NCBI GenBank assembly: GCA_028864885.1
Contig: JAGWLR010000031.1
Coordinates: 1 to 34,789, forward strand
Direction of reading: 5' to 3'
Length of the DNA: 34,789 nt
Source: Burkholderiales bacterium
GTDB lineage: Bacteria > Pseudomonadota > Gammaproteobacteria > Burkholderiales > Burkholderiaceae_C
Shown: positions 24,719-33,721 of the stretch, piece after piece
How positions within the stretch are numbered: the first letter of the stretch is position 1
How the letters are laid out: the number at the start of each line of letters is the position of its first letter
Translations under genes and position numbers: made by a program
Notes under the pieces: model-generated
Databases searched by the model: none
Seen by the model: only the letters and a program-made list of their open reading frames with translations
Told to the model about the DNA's origin: nothing

Positions 24719-25433
24719 GCATCGCGTCGAGCAAAGCTTCGATGACGCCGCCTCGGCCTACGACCGCCATGCGGTGATCCAGCGCGTCGCGGCACGTCAT
24801 CTGGCGGATCGCATTCAAACCCGCTGGCCCCACTTGAACCGAATCGTTGAGATCGGCTGCGGCACAGGCAACCTGACCCAGTGGCTGGCGCCGGCCTACC
24901 CTGTGGCCGACTACCTGGCCACCGATCTGGCCCCAGGCATGTTGGAAGCGTGCGCCCGCCGCATGGGATCGCGGCTGCGCTATGCGCAAGTCGATGGCGA
25001 GCAAGCAGAATGTACAGGTCATGACCTGGTCGCCTCCAGCCTCGCGTTTCAGTGGTTTGACGACCCCGTCGGTGCCATCCGCAGGCTGCACGCCCAGCAC
25101 GTGCGACTCGGGATCGCGACCCTGGTCGAGGGCACCTTTGTCGAGTGGAAGGCCGCCCATGCACGCCTGGGCCTGGACGATGGCGTGCTGCCCTTCTCCA
25201 GTGAAGCCGACTTCCAAAAGCTGGCGCAGGATCTGGGCGCCACGGTCGACTTCGAAACCATCCAGGAGCCCTACCCTCAGGCCATGGACTTCGTGCGCGC
25301 CATCAAGGCCATTGGCGCCGGCACACCTCGACCAGGCCATCGACCCGCGCCTTTGGGCAAGGTGTTGCGCCAGTTTCCGGAAGGGATCACGGTGAGCTAC
25401 CGCGTGGCCTACCTCCTGGCGCCCGTCTCTTAA
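24711..25433 (+). CDS. bioC: Malonyl-ACP O-methyltransferase BioC
   Basis: A 240-residue SAM-dependent methyltransferase that methylates malonyl-ACP so it can enter fatty-acid synthesis and become pimeloyl-ACP methyl ester. The family opening VEQSFDDAASAYDRHAVIQ is clear, motif I is VEIGCGTGNLT (46-56), then ATDLAPGML, and the BioC-typical DLVASSLAFQWFDDP. AAGGG lies 7 nt before the ATG at 24711; a longer frame beginning at 24642 would lie wholly within the hydrolase gene. It overlaps the hydrolase by 8 nt. Its TAA stop shares bases with the TAA of the convergent glycosyltransferase gene. Confidence 0.95.
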   Translation: MDKHRVEQSFDDAASAYDRHAVIQRVAARHLADRIQTRWPHLNRIVEIGCGTGNLTQWLAPAYPVADYLATDLAPGMLEACARRMGSRLRYAQVDGEQAECTGHDLVASSLAFQWFDDPVGAIRRLHAQHVRLGIATLVEGTFVEWKAAHARLGLDDGVLPFSSEADFQKLAQDLGATVDFETIQEPYPQAMDFVRAIKAIGAGTPRPGHRPAPLGKVLRQFPEGITVSYRVAYLLAPVS

Positions 25434-28033
25434 GCCGAGGCGGGTTCGGTCACCTGCCACAACACCGACTCCAGAGCGCGAATCGGCTCTGAATCTCGGT
25501 AAAGCCGATCACGCCCCTTCGTGATTTGATCGACCATCTGGGTCCGCAATGCGGCGTCTTGAACCAGTTTCACGGCCAGGTCTACATACTGATCCACCGT
25601 GTGACACACCTGCTCACTCAAGCCCGTGCGGTGCAAAATCGCACTGCCAAAGCGTCCGCGCATGAATCGCCCCTCCAGCGTCACGATGGGCGTGGCGCAG
25701 TCAATGGCATGCATCACGGTATTGAAGCCCGAGAAGCCCATCGTATCGAGGAAGACATTGGCCTGTTTGAGCAAGCCGTAAAAGCCGGGGCGGGTCTGCC
25801 ACGGAATCAAGCGCAGATGCACCGCCGGATCCAATCCAGCCTGGTTGAAACCCTGCTTCAGACGCGTCATCAACAGATCCGTCAACGGTGCGAAGTGGCT
25901 GAATTTCAAGTACACAAACTGGGCACCTGGCACCCGCTTGGCGATCTGGATCAAGGCCTCGTCGTACTCGGGCATGTACTTGAACGGCGTACCCGGGCAC
26001 ACATAGATGGGCAACTGGGGATCGATCCCCCATGCATGAAGATCCAGCTGTTCGGGTTGGGCCACCATGCTCTCGAAGTAGCAACCGAGATTCGGCAAGC
26101 GCACCAGTTTTTCTGAGTAATGCTCTTGCGCCTGCGGCGACTCGAATAGTTCAGCCGACAGGTAGTGATCGATGGTCGGCAAGCCCGTGGTTTCGGGGTG
26201 CCCCCAGCTGGCCATTTGAACCGGCGCCAACCGCAGGGACGCCAGCTTGGCTGTCAGCGCATCCATCCCGAGTTCTGGATAGATCAACACATCCAGATTG
26301 GCTTCGCGAATGCAACGCACCCACTCTTCCACCGATTTCTCACCTTGCCAAAACTGGTCAACGCGCTCTTGCGCCAAGCGTGTTTGCTGATCGACTTGCG
26401 TGCCAGGATAGAAGATGCACAACTCAAACCGTTGCCGATCCAGCTCGCACACCCATCCGCGCACAATCGCTCGCCAGACCGACTGCTCATGGATGTGGGC
26501 CGAGAGGATCCCCACCCGCCTTTTGCCCGCCGGTTTCGGCAAAAGACGCCAATCGCTCGGTTGATCTTGTTTGCTCGACCACTGCTGCATCAGGTCAACA
26601 CAAAGCTGACCATACTGGCTGAGCAGGTCGCGGTTGTTGAGCTCTTGATAGGCCAGGTAAAACGGCTGGACCTCCCCCACCACGACCAACGGGTCGTCCA
26701 CGGGCTCGGCGTGAATCCGCTGGCTGAGTTCGCGCAATTCAGAAGCCAGGCGCGAACGCAGAAACTCCAGTGAATCGCCGTGCTGGCGCAGCCGTGGGAT
26801 CCCGGCAATGGCATGCCGAAACTGCACCGTCAGCAAGTTGCCCAGTTGCTGGTTGGCTTGGGCCAAGAGGTCTCGCGCACGCTCAGATTCCCCGAAAGCC
26901 ATGAGCAGCCGACCTTTCTCAGCCAAGGCCAGCACGTTCTGAGGATCACGCTCCAGGATGGTGTCGAGCCACTTCAGGGCCGAAACCGATTGCCCCTGGT
27001 CCATGCACACCAAGGCTGCCGACAGCATCGATTCCCAATGCTCAGGCTTGGCCTGCAGACAACGCTCGAAGGCGCTCAGCGCCTGCTCGGGTTGATGCAA
27101 GGCTTGGTGCGCCATCCCCTTCCAGTGCCAGGCCATGGCGAGATCGTCACCGCCTTGCACCGCTTTGTCGAGGTAAGCCAGCGCCGCACGATGGTCGTTC
27201 TGCGAACTCGCCCAGGCACCACAGAAATAGTTCAGATGCGGGTCGTCGGGAAAGTGTTGCAGGCCTTGCTGAGCCACCGTGGCGGCCTGTTCGAGATGAT
27301 CCAGCGCAAAGTGGGTCTTGGCCAACAGCCGCATCGCTTCAGGAAAATTCGGCTGCAGTGAAAGCGTCTGGGTGAAGTCTTCGACCGCTTGCGGCAACTG
27401 CCCCAAGCCCAGATGCGCACGCCCCTTGCCGTACCAGATCACGGCATTGGTAGGCGCCAACTGCGAGGCCTTTTCAAACAACGTCAGCGCCGCTGCATGG
27501 TCCTGCTCATCCAGCAAGGCATTCCCCAGGTTGCTCATGGCCGGGACGTGGTTCGGATCCAGCGCCAGGGCTTGCCTGATCTGAGCCACACCCCGTTCGG
27601 TGTCCCCACACTGCAGATACAACATGCCCAGATACTGCCGCACGTCCGCATTGGCGGGCTGCGATTCGATTAGCTTGAGATAGCCTGTCTCGGCTTCTGC
27701 CAGACGCCCCTGTTTATGCAGGTTGATCGTTTCAAGCAAAAGATCTTTTGGCGGCTTGGAGGGCGGCGTGGCCGGCGGTGCAGCAGGCGCTGGAGCCTGT
27801 CCACCCACGGTCATGGGCTTGAAGTTGAAGCTGTAGCTGACAGTCGGCTGCGCGGCAACCTTGATCGGGTTGGGTGTGGGCTGCTGCGCTGGCGGTGGCG
27901 ACGGCGGAGCAACAGGCTTGGCCGACGGAGGCACCGGGCTAGGCGCCGTGCTTGGCGGTGCGGCTTGTGTTTCGGGGGCTCGTTTGAAGAGCCTCGACAA
28001 CAGCCCCCCCTTTTTTTGATCTTGATCTCGCAT
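25430..28033 (-). CDS. TPR-repeat GT41-type glycosyltransferase
   Basis: An 867-residue protein with three parts: a basic start (DQDQKKGGLLSRLFKRA), a Pro/Ala-rich linker (about 20-95), a run of about nine TPR repeats (about 98-400, such as ADVRQYLGMLYLQCGDTERG), and a C-terminal GT-B domain (about 505-867) like O-GlcNAc transferase and SPINDLY. GT motifs are GKRRVGILSAHIHEQSV, APVQMASWGHPETTGLPTID, PGTPFKYMPEYD with the donor-site Lys, and LDTMGFSGFNT. The His-Thr-Thr of eukaryotic OGT is replaced by Phe-Asn-Thr. It probably glycosylates a protein or glycan, but the target is unknown. The basic N-terminus has no signal peptide. GAGG lies 9 nt before the ATG. It runs downstream of the beta-oxidation operon with a 90-bp gap. 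Confidence 0.85.
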   Translation of the reverse strand: MRDQDQKKGGLLSRLFKRAPETQAAPPSTAPSPVPPSAKPVAPPSPPPAQQPTPNPIKVAAQPTVSYSFNFKPMTVGGQAPAPAAPPATPPSKPPKDLLLETINLHKQGRLAEAETGYLKLIESQPANADVRQYLGMLYLQCGDTERGVAQIRQALALDPNHVPAMSNLGNALLDEQDHAAALTLFEKASQLAPTNAVIWYGKGRAHLGLGQLPQAVEDFTQTLSLQPNFPEAMRLLAKTHFALDHLEQAATVAQQGLQHFPDDPHLNYFCGAWASSQNDHRAALAYLDKAVQGGDDLAMAWHWKGMAHQALHQPEQALSAFERCLQAKPEHWESMLSAALVCMDQGQSVSALKWLDTILERDPQNVLALAEKGRLLMAFGESERARDLLAQANQQLGNLLTVQFRHAIAGIPRLRQHGDSLEFLRSRLASELRELSQRIHAEPVDDPLVVVGEVQPFYLAYQELNNRDLLSQYGQLCVDLMQQWSSKQDQPSDWRLLPKPAGKRRVGILSAHIHEQSVWRAIVRGWVCELDRQRFELCIFYPGTQVDQQTRLAQERVDQFWQGEKSVEEWVRCIREANLDVLIYPELGMDALTAKLASLRLAPVQMASWGHPETTGLPTIDHYLSAELFESPQAQEHYSEKLVRLPNLGCYFESMVAQPEQLDLHAWGIDPQLPIYVCPGTPFKYMPEYDEALIQIAKRVPGAQFVYLKFSHFAPLTDLLMTRLKQGFNQAGLDPAVHLRLIPWQTRPGFYGLLKQANVFLDTMGFSGFNTVMHAIDCATPIVTLEGRFMRGRFGSAILHRTGLSEQVCHTVDQYVDLAVKLVQDAALRTQMVDQITKGRDRLYRDSEPIRALESVLWQVTEPASA

Positions 28034-28060
28034 CAGCTATGTCCTCAACCCGGAGCCATC

Positions 28061-28078
28061 AATCCATTCAGATGGATT
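28061..28078. promoter_or_regulatory. Perfect 7-bp inverted repeat upstream of the glycosyltransferase
   Basis: AATCCAT (28061-28067) and ATGGATT (28072-28078) around TCAG, about 28 nt before the glycosyltransferase ATG and within the 90-bp gap after the racemase-like gene. It may be an operator or a leader hairpin; no T run follows it on the minus strand. Confidence 0.3.
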
Positions 28079-28123
28079 CCGAGTTTCGCACACAGCGCCA
28101 GCTTGCCCTCCCCCGGGGAACAC

Positions 28124-29164
28124 TCAGGTCATGGCCATCCAAGGCTGCCGCGCAAGCTCGGCGAACAAGGGGTGCGCCTTCGCCTCGGCGAATGTCAGCA
28201 CCGGGGTCACACAGCAATCTGACGGCTCGAATCGATCGGCCCACACCGAGAGCGGTTGAGAGGCCACCAACTTCGCCACTTCGCTCTTGAGCGCATCAGA
28301 TGGTGGGGTATGGGGCAGCACCCCACGTTGCCAGTGGATGTCGGCCCAGTCGGGGCGAGCGAACACCTCGCAGGCAGACCGCCAAAATTTGTGCTCCAGC
28401 GCGCCTACGGCCAGGGTTCGACCATCCAAGGTGGTGTAGAGGTTATAGCAAGGCAAAGCGCCATTGAGCATGTCTTCACCGGCCCCCGGCCACCGCCCCA
28501 GCATCGATTTCATCAAAGGCCCGGTCGCACGTGGCATCACCAAATGGGCAAACAAGCCGTGCGCCATGCTGACATCCAAGGCCCGCCCGTGGCCACTGCG
28601 CTGAGCCTCGAAGACCGCCGCCAGCGTGGCGATGCAGGCCATCGAACTGCCACCCGCAAGGTCACCCCATTGCACATTGGACAAGGCCATCTCGCCCGTG
28701 GGGGCCCGCACCTGATCCAACACCCCCGACAAGGCCATGAAGTTCAGATCGTGCCCGGCCTTGTTCGCCCAGGGGCCGTGCTGACCGTACCCAGTGATCG
28801 ATACCGACACCAGGCGGGCGTGCCCTTGTGACAAGGTGGCGTGATCCAGCCCTAGGGATGCCATCACGCCGGGCCGGAAAGAGTCGATCACGACATCGGA
28901 TTCCTTGGCCCACTCCCGCAACTGCCCCAAGGCTTCAGCGCTCTTGAAGTCGATCCGCCGACTCTCCTTGCCGTGATTCAGCGCCTCGAAGAGCCCGCCC
29001 AAGGGGCGAGCGGGATCTCCCTCAGGGGGTTCAACTTTGATGATGGTGGCGCCCAGATCTGCGAGCATGCGGGTCGCAAAGGGACCCGGCAGATTGCGGG
29101 TCAGGTCGAGCACTCGCAGGCCCGACAACATCGCGGGCAGTACGGCTTGGTTCATGGTTGTCAT
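28124..29164 (-). CDS. CaiB/BaiF family protein, alpha-methylacyl-CoA racemase-like
   Basis: A 346-residue family III CoA-transferase fold protein. The racemase catalytic set appears present: H138 and D139 in GHDLNFMALSG, D168 in WGDLAGGSS and E257 in VGALEHKFW. The 30-residue spacing of H138 to D168 equals that of the mycobacterial racemase MCR (H126, D156). This favours epimerising the 2-methyl centre of branched acyl-CoA over CoA transfer. GPFATRMLADLGATIIKVE is the family opening. It starts 6 nt after the stop of the acyl-CoA dehydrogenase gene; a Met at residue 4 is an alternative start. It is last in the beta-oxidation operon and would let enzymes specific for one stereoisomer use both forms of methyl-branched acyl chains. 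Confidence 0.88.
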   Translation of the reverse strand: MTTMNQAVLPAMLSGLRVLDLTRNLPGPFATRMLADLGATIIKVEPPEGDPARPLGGLFEALNHGKESRRIDFKSAEALGQLREWAKESDVVIDSFRPGVMASLGLDHATLSQGHARLVSVSITGYGQHGPWANKAGHDLNFMALSGVLDQVRAPTGEMALSNVQWGDLAGGSSMACIATLAAVFEAQRSGHGRALDVSMAHGLFAHLVMPRATGPLMKSMLGRWPGAGEDMLNGALPCYNLYTTLDGRTLAVGALEHKFWRSACEVFARPDWADIHWQRGVLPHTPPSDALKSEVAKLVASQPLSVWADRFEPSDCCVTPVLTFAEAKAHPLFAELARQPWMAMT

Positions 29165-29170
29165 CTCAGA

Positions 29171-30337
29171 TCAGAGATTCATCTGCTTGGCGATGATCTC
29201 ATTCATGATCTCATGCGTCCCGCCACCGATCGACAGGATGCGGTTATCGCGGTAAAGCCGCTCCACCAGGGATTCACGCATGAAGCCCATGCCACCAAAG
29301 ATCTGCACGGCCTCGTGCGTGACCTCATCGGCAACGGTGGTCGCGAAGTTCTTGGCCATCGACACTTCGGTGATGGCCTGCTTGCCTGCCGCCATGTGCG
29401 CCGCGACGCGATACGCGTACTCACGCGCTACATCCACCTTGGTAGCCATTTCCGCCAGCTTGTGGCGAATGACCTGATGCTTGGCCAGGGGCTTGCCAAA
29501 GGTGGTGCGCTCTTTCACATAGGTCAGGCATTGCTCTAAAGCCAGTTGGGCCGTCATGTAGGCCATGATGGCCAGACTCAAGCGTTCCGCCTGAAAGTTG
29601 GCCATGATGGTGAAGAATCCCGAGTTCTCCGGCCCCAGCAAATTGCCCACCGGCACGCGGCAGTCTTCAAAGAACAACTCGGCGGTATCCGATGCCCACC
29701 AACCCATCTTCTTGAGCGGCTTACCTTGGGTGAAGCCCGGTGTGCCTCGCTCGATCAGGAGCAAGGACACGCCTGCAAAACCGGGCTCGCCGGTGCGGAC
29801 GGCCACGGTGTAGTAGTCAGCCCGCGTGCCAGAGGTGATGAAGGTCTTCGACCCATTGACCACATAGTGGTCGCCATCACGCACGGCGCGGGTTTTCAGG
29901 TTGGCCACATCCGACCCACCACTGGGCTCGGTGATGGCCAAGGCAGCGATTTTTTCGCCTGACAAGACTAGGGGCACCACACGGTCTTTGAGCGCATCCG
30001 AGCCCATCCGCCACACGGGCGGCAGGCCGATGTCCAAAGACCCGAGGCTGGCCACAAAACCACCGGAGCCACTGCGCATCAGCTCTTCGCTGACGGCCAC
30101 CTTCAGGAACACATCGGCCTCGCCGGTGCCGCCAAAGGCGGTGGGATGGCCGATGCTCAGCAGGCCCAAATCCCCGGCGCGCTTGTACAACTCACGCGGG
30201 AAGGTGCCGGCCTCTTCCCATTCATCGATGTGAGGCTTGACCTCTTGCTCGATGAAACGGCGCGCGGTCTCACGCGCCATCTGGTGAGTCTCATTGAAGT
30301 AATCAACGAAACCAGTGGCTGAGGTGGTGTCACTCAT
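29171..30337 (-). CDS. Acyl-CoA dehydrogenase, LCAD/isovaleryl type
   Basis: A 388-residue FAD flavoprotein that introduces the 2,3-double bond in acyl-CoA. Motifs are LAITEPSGGSD (flavin-binding), NGSKTFITSG, and QIFGGMGFMRE near the C-terminus. The segment IGGGTHEIM has Gly where medium-chain enzymes have the catalytic Glu; instead E296 in HKLAEM sits on helix G, where long-chain and isovaleryl enzymes carry their base. Length is normal. The start overlaps the upstream hydratase/dehydrogenase stop by 8 nt, so translation is coupled. Electrons would go to ETF, which is not encoded here. Chain-length preference cannot be set from sequence. Confidence 0.93.
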   Translation of the reverse strand: MSDTTSATGFVDYFNETHQMARETARRFIEQEVKPHIDEWEEAGTFPRELYKRAGDLGLLSIGHPTAFGGTGEADVFLKVAVSEELMRSGSGGFVASLGSLDIGLPPVWRMGSDALKDRVVPLVLSGEKIAALAITEPSGGSDVANLKTRAVRDGDHYVVNGSKTFITSGTRADYYTVAVRTGEPGFAGVSLLLIERGTPGFTQGKPLKKMGWWASDTAELFFEDCRVPVGNLLGPENSGFFTIMANFQAERLSLAIMAYMTAQLALEQCLTYVKERTTFGKPLAKHQVIRHKLAEMATKVDVAREYAYRVAAHMAAGKQAITEVSMAKNFATTVADEVTHEAVQIFGGMGFMRESLVERLYRDNRILSIGGGTHEIMNEIIAKQMNL

Positions 30338-32465
30338 CTTTGAACGATCCGCCTTCTTGCGCTTGCTTCACCACGATCGCGGCAGGTGCAAAGCGATCGC
30401 CGTAGCGCAGGGCCAGTTCACGTGAACGTTCCACAAAGCGCTGGGCGCCCATGGCGTTGATGAACTGCAAAGCGCCGCCTTGGTGAGGCGCAAAACCCCA
30501 GCCGAAGATCGAGCCGATGTTCGTGTCGGCCACCGAGCGCACCACGTTTTCTTCGTAGCAACGGGCCGCTTCGTTGGCCTGAATGAACATCAAACGATCC
30601 ATGAGCTCTTGCTGGGAGGGCTGCTCAGCCTTGGGCGGGAACAATTTGGTCAACTCGGGCCACAAGGATTTCTCCTTGCCGTTGTAGTCATAGAAGCCCT
30701 TGCCAGCCTTTTTGCCGATGCGGCCTTGCTGCTCCCCCACCACCGTCAACACCGCGTTACCAGGGTGCTCGGGCATGGTCTTGCCTTCAGCTTCGAGGTC
30801 GCGCTTGGTTTGCGCGCCGATGTGCAGCGACAGGCTCAAGGACACTTCGTCTTGCAAGGCCAGGGGCGGCATGGGCATGCCTGCCTTCACGCCCGCCACT
30901 TCGATCGAACGAGGATGCACGCCCTCGCTCAACATGGCCAGACCTTCCATCACATAGGTGGCAAACACACGCGAGGTGTAGAAGCCGCGTTTGTCGTTGA
31001 CGACGATGGGCGTCTTGCCGATTTGCAGCACGTAGTCAAAGCCACGGGCCAGCGTCTCCTCGGAAGTCTTCTCACCGACAATGATCTCGACCAGTGGCAT
31101 CTTGTCCACGGGCGAAAAGAAGTGCAGCCCGATGAAGTTCGCCGGCCGCTCGCTGGCTTGCGCCAGCCCGGTGATGGGCAAGGTCGAGGTGTTCGAGGCA
31201 AACACCGCATCCTTGGCGATGACCGCCTCGGTGCTTTGCGTGCACTTGGCCTTGATCGCCCGGTCTTCAAACACCGCCTCGATCACGAGGTCGCAACCCT
31301 TGAGGTCGTCATACGAGGTCGTGGGCTGGATGCGGGCCAACAACTGGTCGCGCTTTTCGACCGTGCTGCGGCCACGGGCCACGGCCTTGTCCAGCAAGCC
31401 TTGCGAATAAGCCTTGCCCTTGTCGGCGTTCTCTTGCGTGGTGTCCAGCAAGACCACATCGATGCCAACCTTGGCCGACACATAGGCGATGCCTGCGCCC
31501 ATCATGCCGGCGCCCAGGATGCCCACCTTCTTGACCTTGCCTTGAGGCTGGTTCTTGGGCCGCGATTGGCCCTTCTTGATGGCGTTGAGCTGGTACCACA
31601 GGGTGTTGATGATGTTCTTGGACACTTGCGAAGTGACGCAAGCGGCGAAGAAACGTGACTCGACCTGGCAGGCCGCATCAAAGTCCAGCAGGCCGCCCTC
31701 AAAGATGGACGACATGATGTGGGTCAGCGCAGGGTAGTTGCCATGCGCCTTGGCATTGGCCATCGAAGGCGCAATGGCCAGCATCTGCACCACGCCAGGG
31801 CTCTTGCTGTCGCCACCGGGGAAGCGAAAGCCCTTCTTGTCCCAAGGCTGCTCGGCCTTGGGGTTGTCCAGACACCATTGGCGGGCCTTGGCCAGCAGCT
31901 CATCGCGCGTTTCAGCGATGTCGTTGACGATGCCCATTTCCTTGGCCTTGGCTGCGGTCAGCTCCTTGCCTTGGGTGATCAGCTCAAATGCCTTCTGGAT
32001 GCCGATCATGCGGGGCAAGCGTTGGGTGCCACCGCCGCCGGGCAGCAGGCCCAGCTTCACTTCGGGCAGCCCCAGCTTGAGCTTGGGATCATTCAAGGCG
32101 ATACGGGCATGGCAAGCCAAGGCCAACTCCAGGCCTCCACCCAAAGCGGTGCCGTTGATGGCCGCCACGACGGGCTTGCCGCTCTTTTCCAGACGGCGCA
32201 TCATGGCCTTGAGGTCTTCACACAGGCGGAACGTTTCTTCCGCCGTGGTGAGCTTGGCCAACTGATCGATATCGGCCCCGACGATGAAGGTGGGCTTGGC
32301 CGAGGTGATGATCAGGCCTTTGATCTCGGGCTCTTTTTCCAGGCGCGACACGATGGCCTCGAAAGGCTCGGTCAAGTCGGGGTTGAGCACATTCATAGCC
32401 CGGCCGGGCATGTCGATGGTGACCAGACCCAGACCGTTGTCGTCGATGTCAAATGTGATGGACAT
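30330..32465 (-). CDS. Bifunctional enoyl-CoA hydratase / 3-hydroxyacyl-CoA dehydrogenase (FadB/FadJ type)
   Basis: A 711-residue two-domain beta-oxidation enzyme. The hydratase domain (1 to about 190) has both catalytic glutamates, E113 in [11 protein letters not shown] and E135 in [11 protein letters not shown]. The NAD-binding domain starts at about 313 ([13 protein letters not shown]), and the dehydrogenase pair H448 and E460 lies in [16 protein letters not shown]-terminal helical domains follow. The length is close to E. coli FadJ (714) and FadB (729). The start at 32465 has GAGGAG 9 nt upstream; a longer frame starting at 32627 would overlap the thiolase gene. It lies 13 nt after the thiolase stop. 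Whether it is FadB or FadJ by descent is not decided here. Confidence 0.95.
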   Translation of the reverse strand: MSITFDIDDNGLGLVTIDMPGRAMNVLNPDLTEPFEAIVSRLEKEPEIKGLIITSAKPTFIVGADIDQLAKLTTAEETFRLCEDLKAMMRRLEKSGKPVVAAINGTALGGGLELALACHARIALNDPKLKLGLPEVKLGLLPGGGGTQRLPRMIGIQKAFELITQGKELTAAKAKEMGIVNDIAETRDELLAKARQWCLDNPKAEQPWDKKGFRFPGGDSKSPGVVQMLAIAPSMANAKAHGNYPALTHIMSSIFEGGLLDFDAACQVESRFFAACVTSQVSKNIINTLWYQLNAIKKGQSRPKNQPQGKVKKVGILGAGMMGAGIAYVSAKVGIDVVLLDTTQENADKGKAYSQGLLDKAVARGRSTVEKRDQLLARIQPTTSYDDLKGCDLVIEAVFEDRAIKAKCTQSTEAVIAKDAVFASNTSTLPITGLAQASERPANFIGLHFFSPVDKMPLVEIIVGEKTSEETLARGFDYVLQIGKTPIVVNDKRGFYTSRVFATYVMEGLAMLSEGVHPRSIEVAGVKAGMPMPPLALQDEVSLSLSLHIGAQTKRDLEAEGKTMPEHPGNAVLTVVGEQQGRIGKKAGKGFYDYNGKEKSLWPELTKLFPPKAEQPSQQELMDRLMFIQANEAARCYEENVVRSVADTNIGSIFGWGFAPHQGGALQFINAMGAQRFVERSRELALRYGDRFAPAAIVVKQAQEGGSFKDE

Positions 32466-32478
32466 GTCTTGGGTCTCC

Positions 32479-33684
32479 TCAAACACGTTCGATGATGGTG
32501 GCGATGCCCATGCCGGCACCAATGCACAACGAGGCCAAGGCTGTGGCCTTGCCGGTGCGCTCCAGTTCATCCAAGGCGGTTCCCAGGATGATGGCGCCAG
32601 TGGCACCCAGCGGGTGGCCCAAAGCAATGGCGCCGCCGTTCACGTTCACGCGGTCCAGAGACACGCCCAAGTCACGGGCGGTTTTCATCGGCACAGTGGC
32701 AAACGCTTCGTTGATTTCCCACAGGTCGATGTCACCGGGGGTCATGCCCAGTTTGTTCAAAGCCTTCTGGCAAGCCGGTGTGGGGCCGGTCAGCATGATG
32801 GTGGGCTCAGAACCGATCACGGCGCACATGCGCACCTTGGCACGGGGCTTCAACCCGGCCTTGATCCCGGCTTCCTTGCTCCCAAGCAAAACCAGGGCAG
32901 CACCGTCGACGATGCCCGATGAGTTGCCGGCGTGATGGACGTGGTTCACCTTCTCGATGGTGGTGTACTTGTCCAGCGCCGTGGCATCGAAGCCCATGGT
33001 GCCCATCATCTCGAATGAGGGATTGAGCTTGGCCAGAGAATCCACCGACGTCCCAGGACGAACGGTTTCGTCTTGGCCCAGCATCAACAAGCCCGCGATG
33101 TCCTTGACTGCGATGACAGACTTGTTGAAACGCCCTTCAGCCTGGGCCTGAGCGGCACGGCGGTGCGATTCGGCGGCGAAGGCATCCAGATCCTGGCGGC
33201 TGAAGCCTTCCAGGGTGGCGATCAGGTCGGCGCTCACACCCTGCGGAATGAAGGCGAGGTCGTTGTTCACCCGTGGGTCCATGGCCCAGGCGCCGCCGTC
33301 GCTGCCCATGGCCCAGCGGCTCATGGATTCCACGCCGCCGGCCACCACCATGTCTTCCATGCCGGACATGATCTTGGCCGTCGCCAGATTGACGGCCTCC
33401 AGACCGGAAGCACAGAAGCGCGACAAGGTGACCCCCGCCACGGTCTCAGCCCAGCCGGCATCCAGCACGGCTGTGCGGGCGATGTCCGCTCCCTGTTCAC
33501 CCACAGGGGTCACGCAGCCCAGCACCACATCGTCAACCAGACGGGTGTCGAGATCATTGCGCTGTTGCATGGCCTGCAGCAGGGTGCGCAGCAGCCAAAC
33601 CGGCGTGGCCTGATGCAGGCTGCCGTCTTTCTTGCCCTTGCCGCGAGGGGTGCGAACGGCGTCGTAAATGTAGGCTTCGATCAT
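32479..33684 (-). CDS. Acetyl-CoA C-acyltransferase (3-ketoacyl-CoA thiolase)
   Basis: A 401-residue thiolase that splits 3-ketoacyl-CoA with CoA to release acetyl-CoA. The active site is complete: nucleophile C91 in [12 protein letters not shown]357 in [15 protein letters not shown]387 in CIGAGMG, and the NEAFA loop at 325-329. Length is standard. AAAGGAG sits 5 nt before the ATG. It lies between a dehydrogenase and the bifunctional enzyme, so the four enzymes of one oxidation cycle are encoded together. A biosynthetic (acetoacetyl-CoA) role is possible by sequence alone but the operon favours degradation. Confidence 0.95.
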   Translation of the reverse strand: MIEAYIYDAVRTPRGKGKKDGSLHQATPVWLLRTLLQAMQQRNDLDTRLVDDVVLGCVTPVGEQGADIARTAVLDAGWAETVAGVTLSRFCASGLEAVNLATAKIMSGMEDMVVAGGVESMSRWAMGSDGGAWAMDPRVNNDLAFIPQGVSADLIATLEGFSRQDLDAFAAESHRRAAQAQAEGRFNKSVIAVKDIAGLLMLGQDETVRPGTSVDSLAKLNPSFEMMGTMGFDATALDKYTTIEKVNHVHHAGNSSGIVDGAALVLLGSKEAGIKAGLKPRAKVRMCAVIGSEPTIMLTGPTPACQKALNKLGMTPGDIDLWEINEAFATVPMKTARDLGVSLDRVNVNGGAIALGHPLGATGAIILGTALDELERTGKATALASLCIGAGMGIATIIERV

Positions 33685-33721
33685 GGAAGCTCCTTTGAAT
33701 GGGGTTGCAAGACAGGCCGGC

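Noticed and set aside
32466-32627. Longer N-terminus for the bifunctional beta-oxidation enzyme
   Set aside because: It lies within the thiolase gene, and the GAGGAG before 32465 marks the start.
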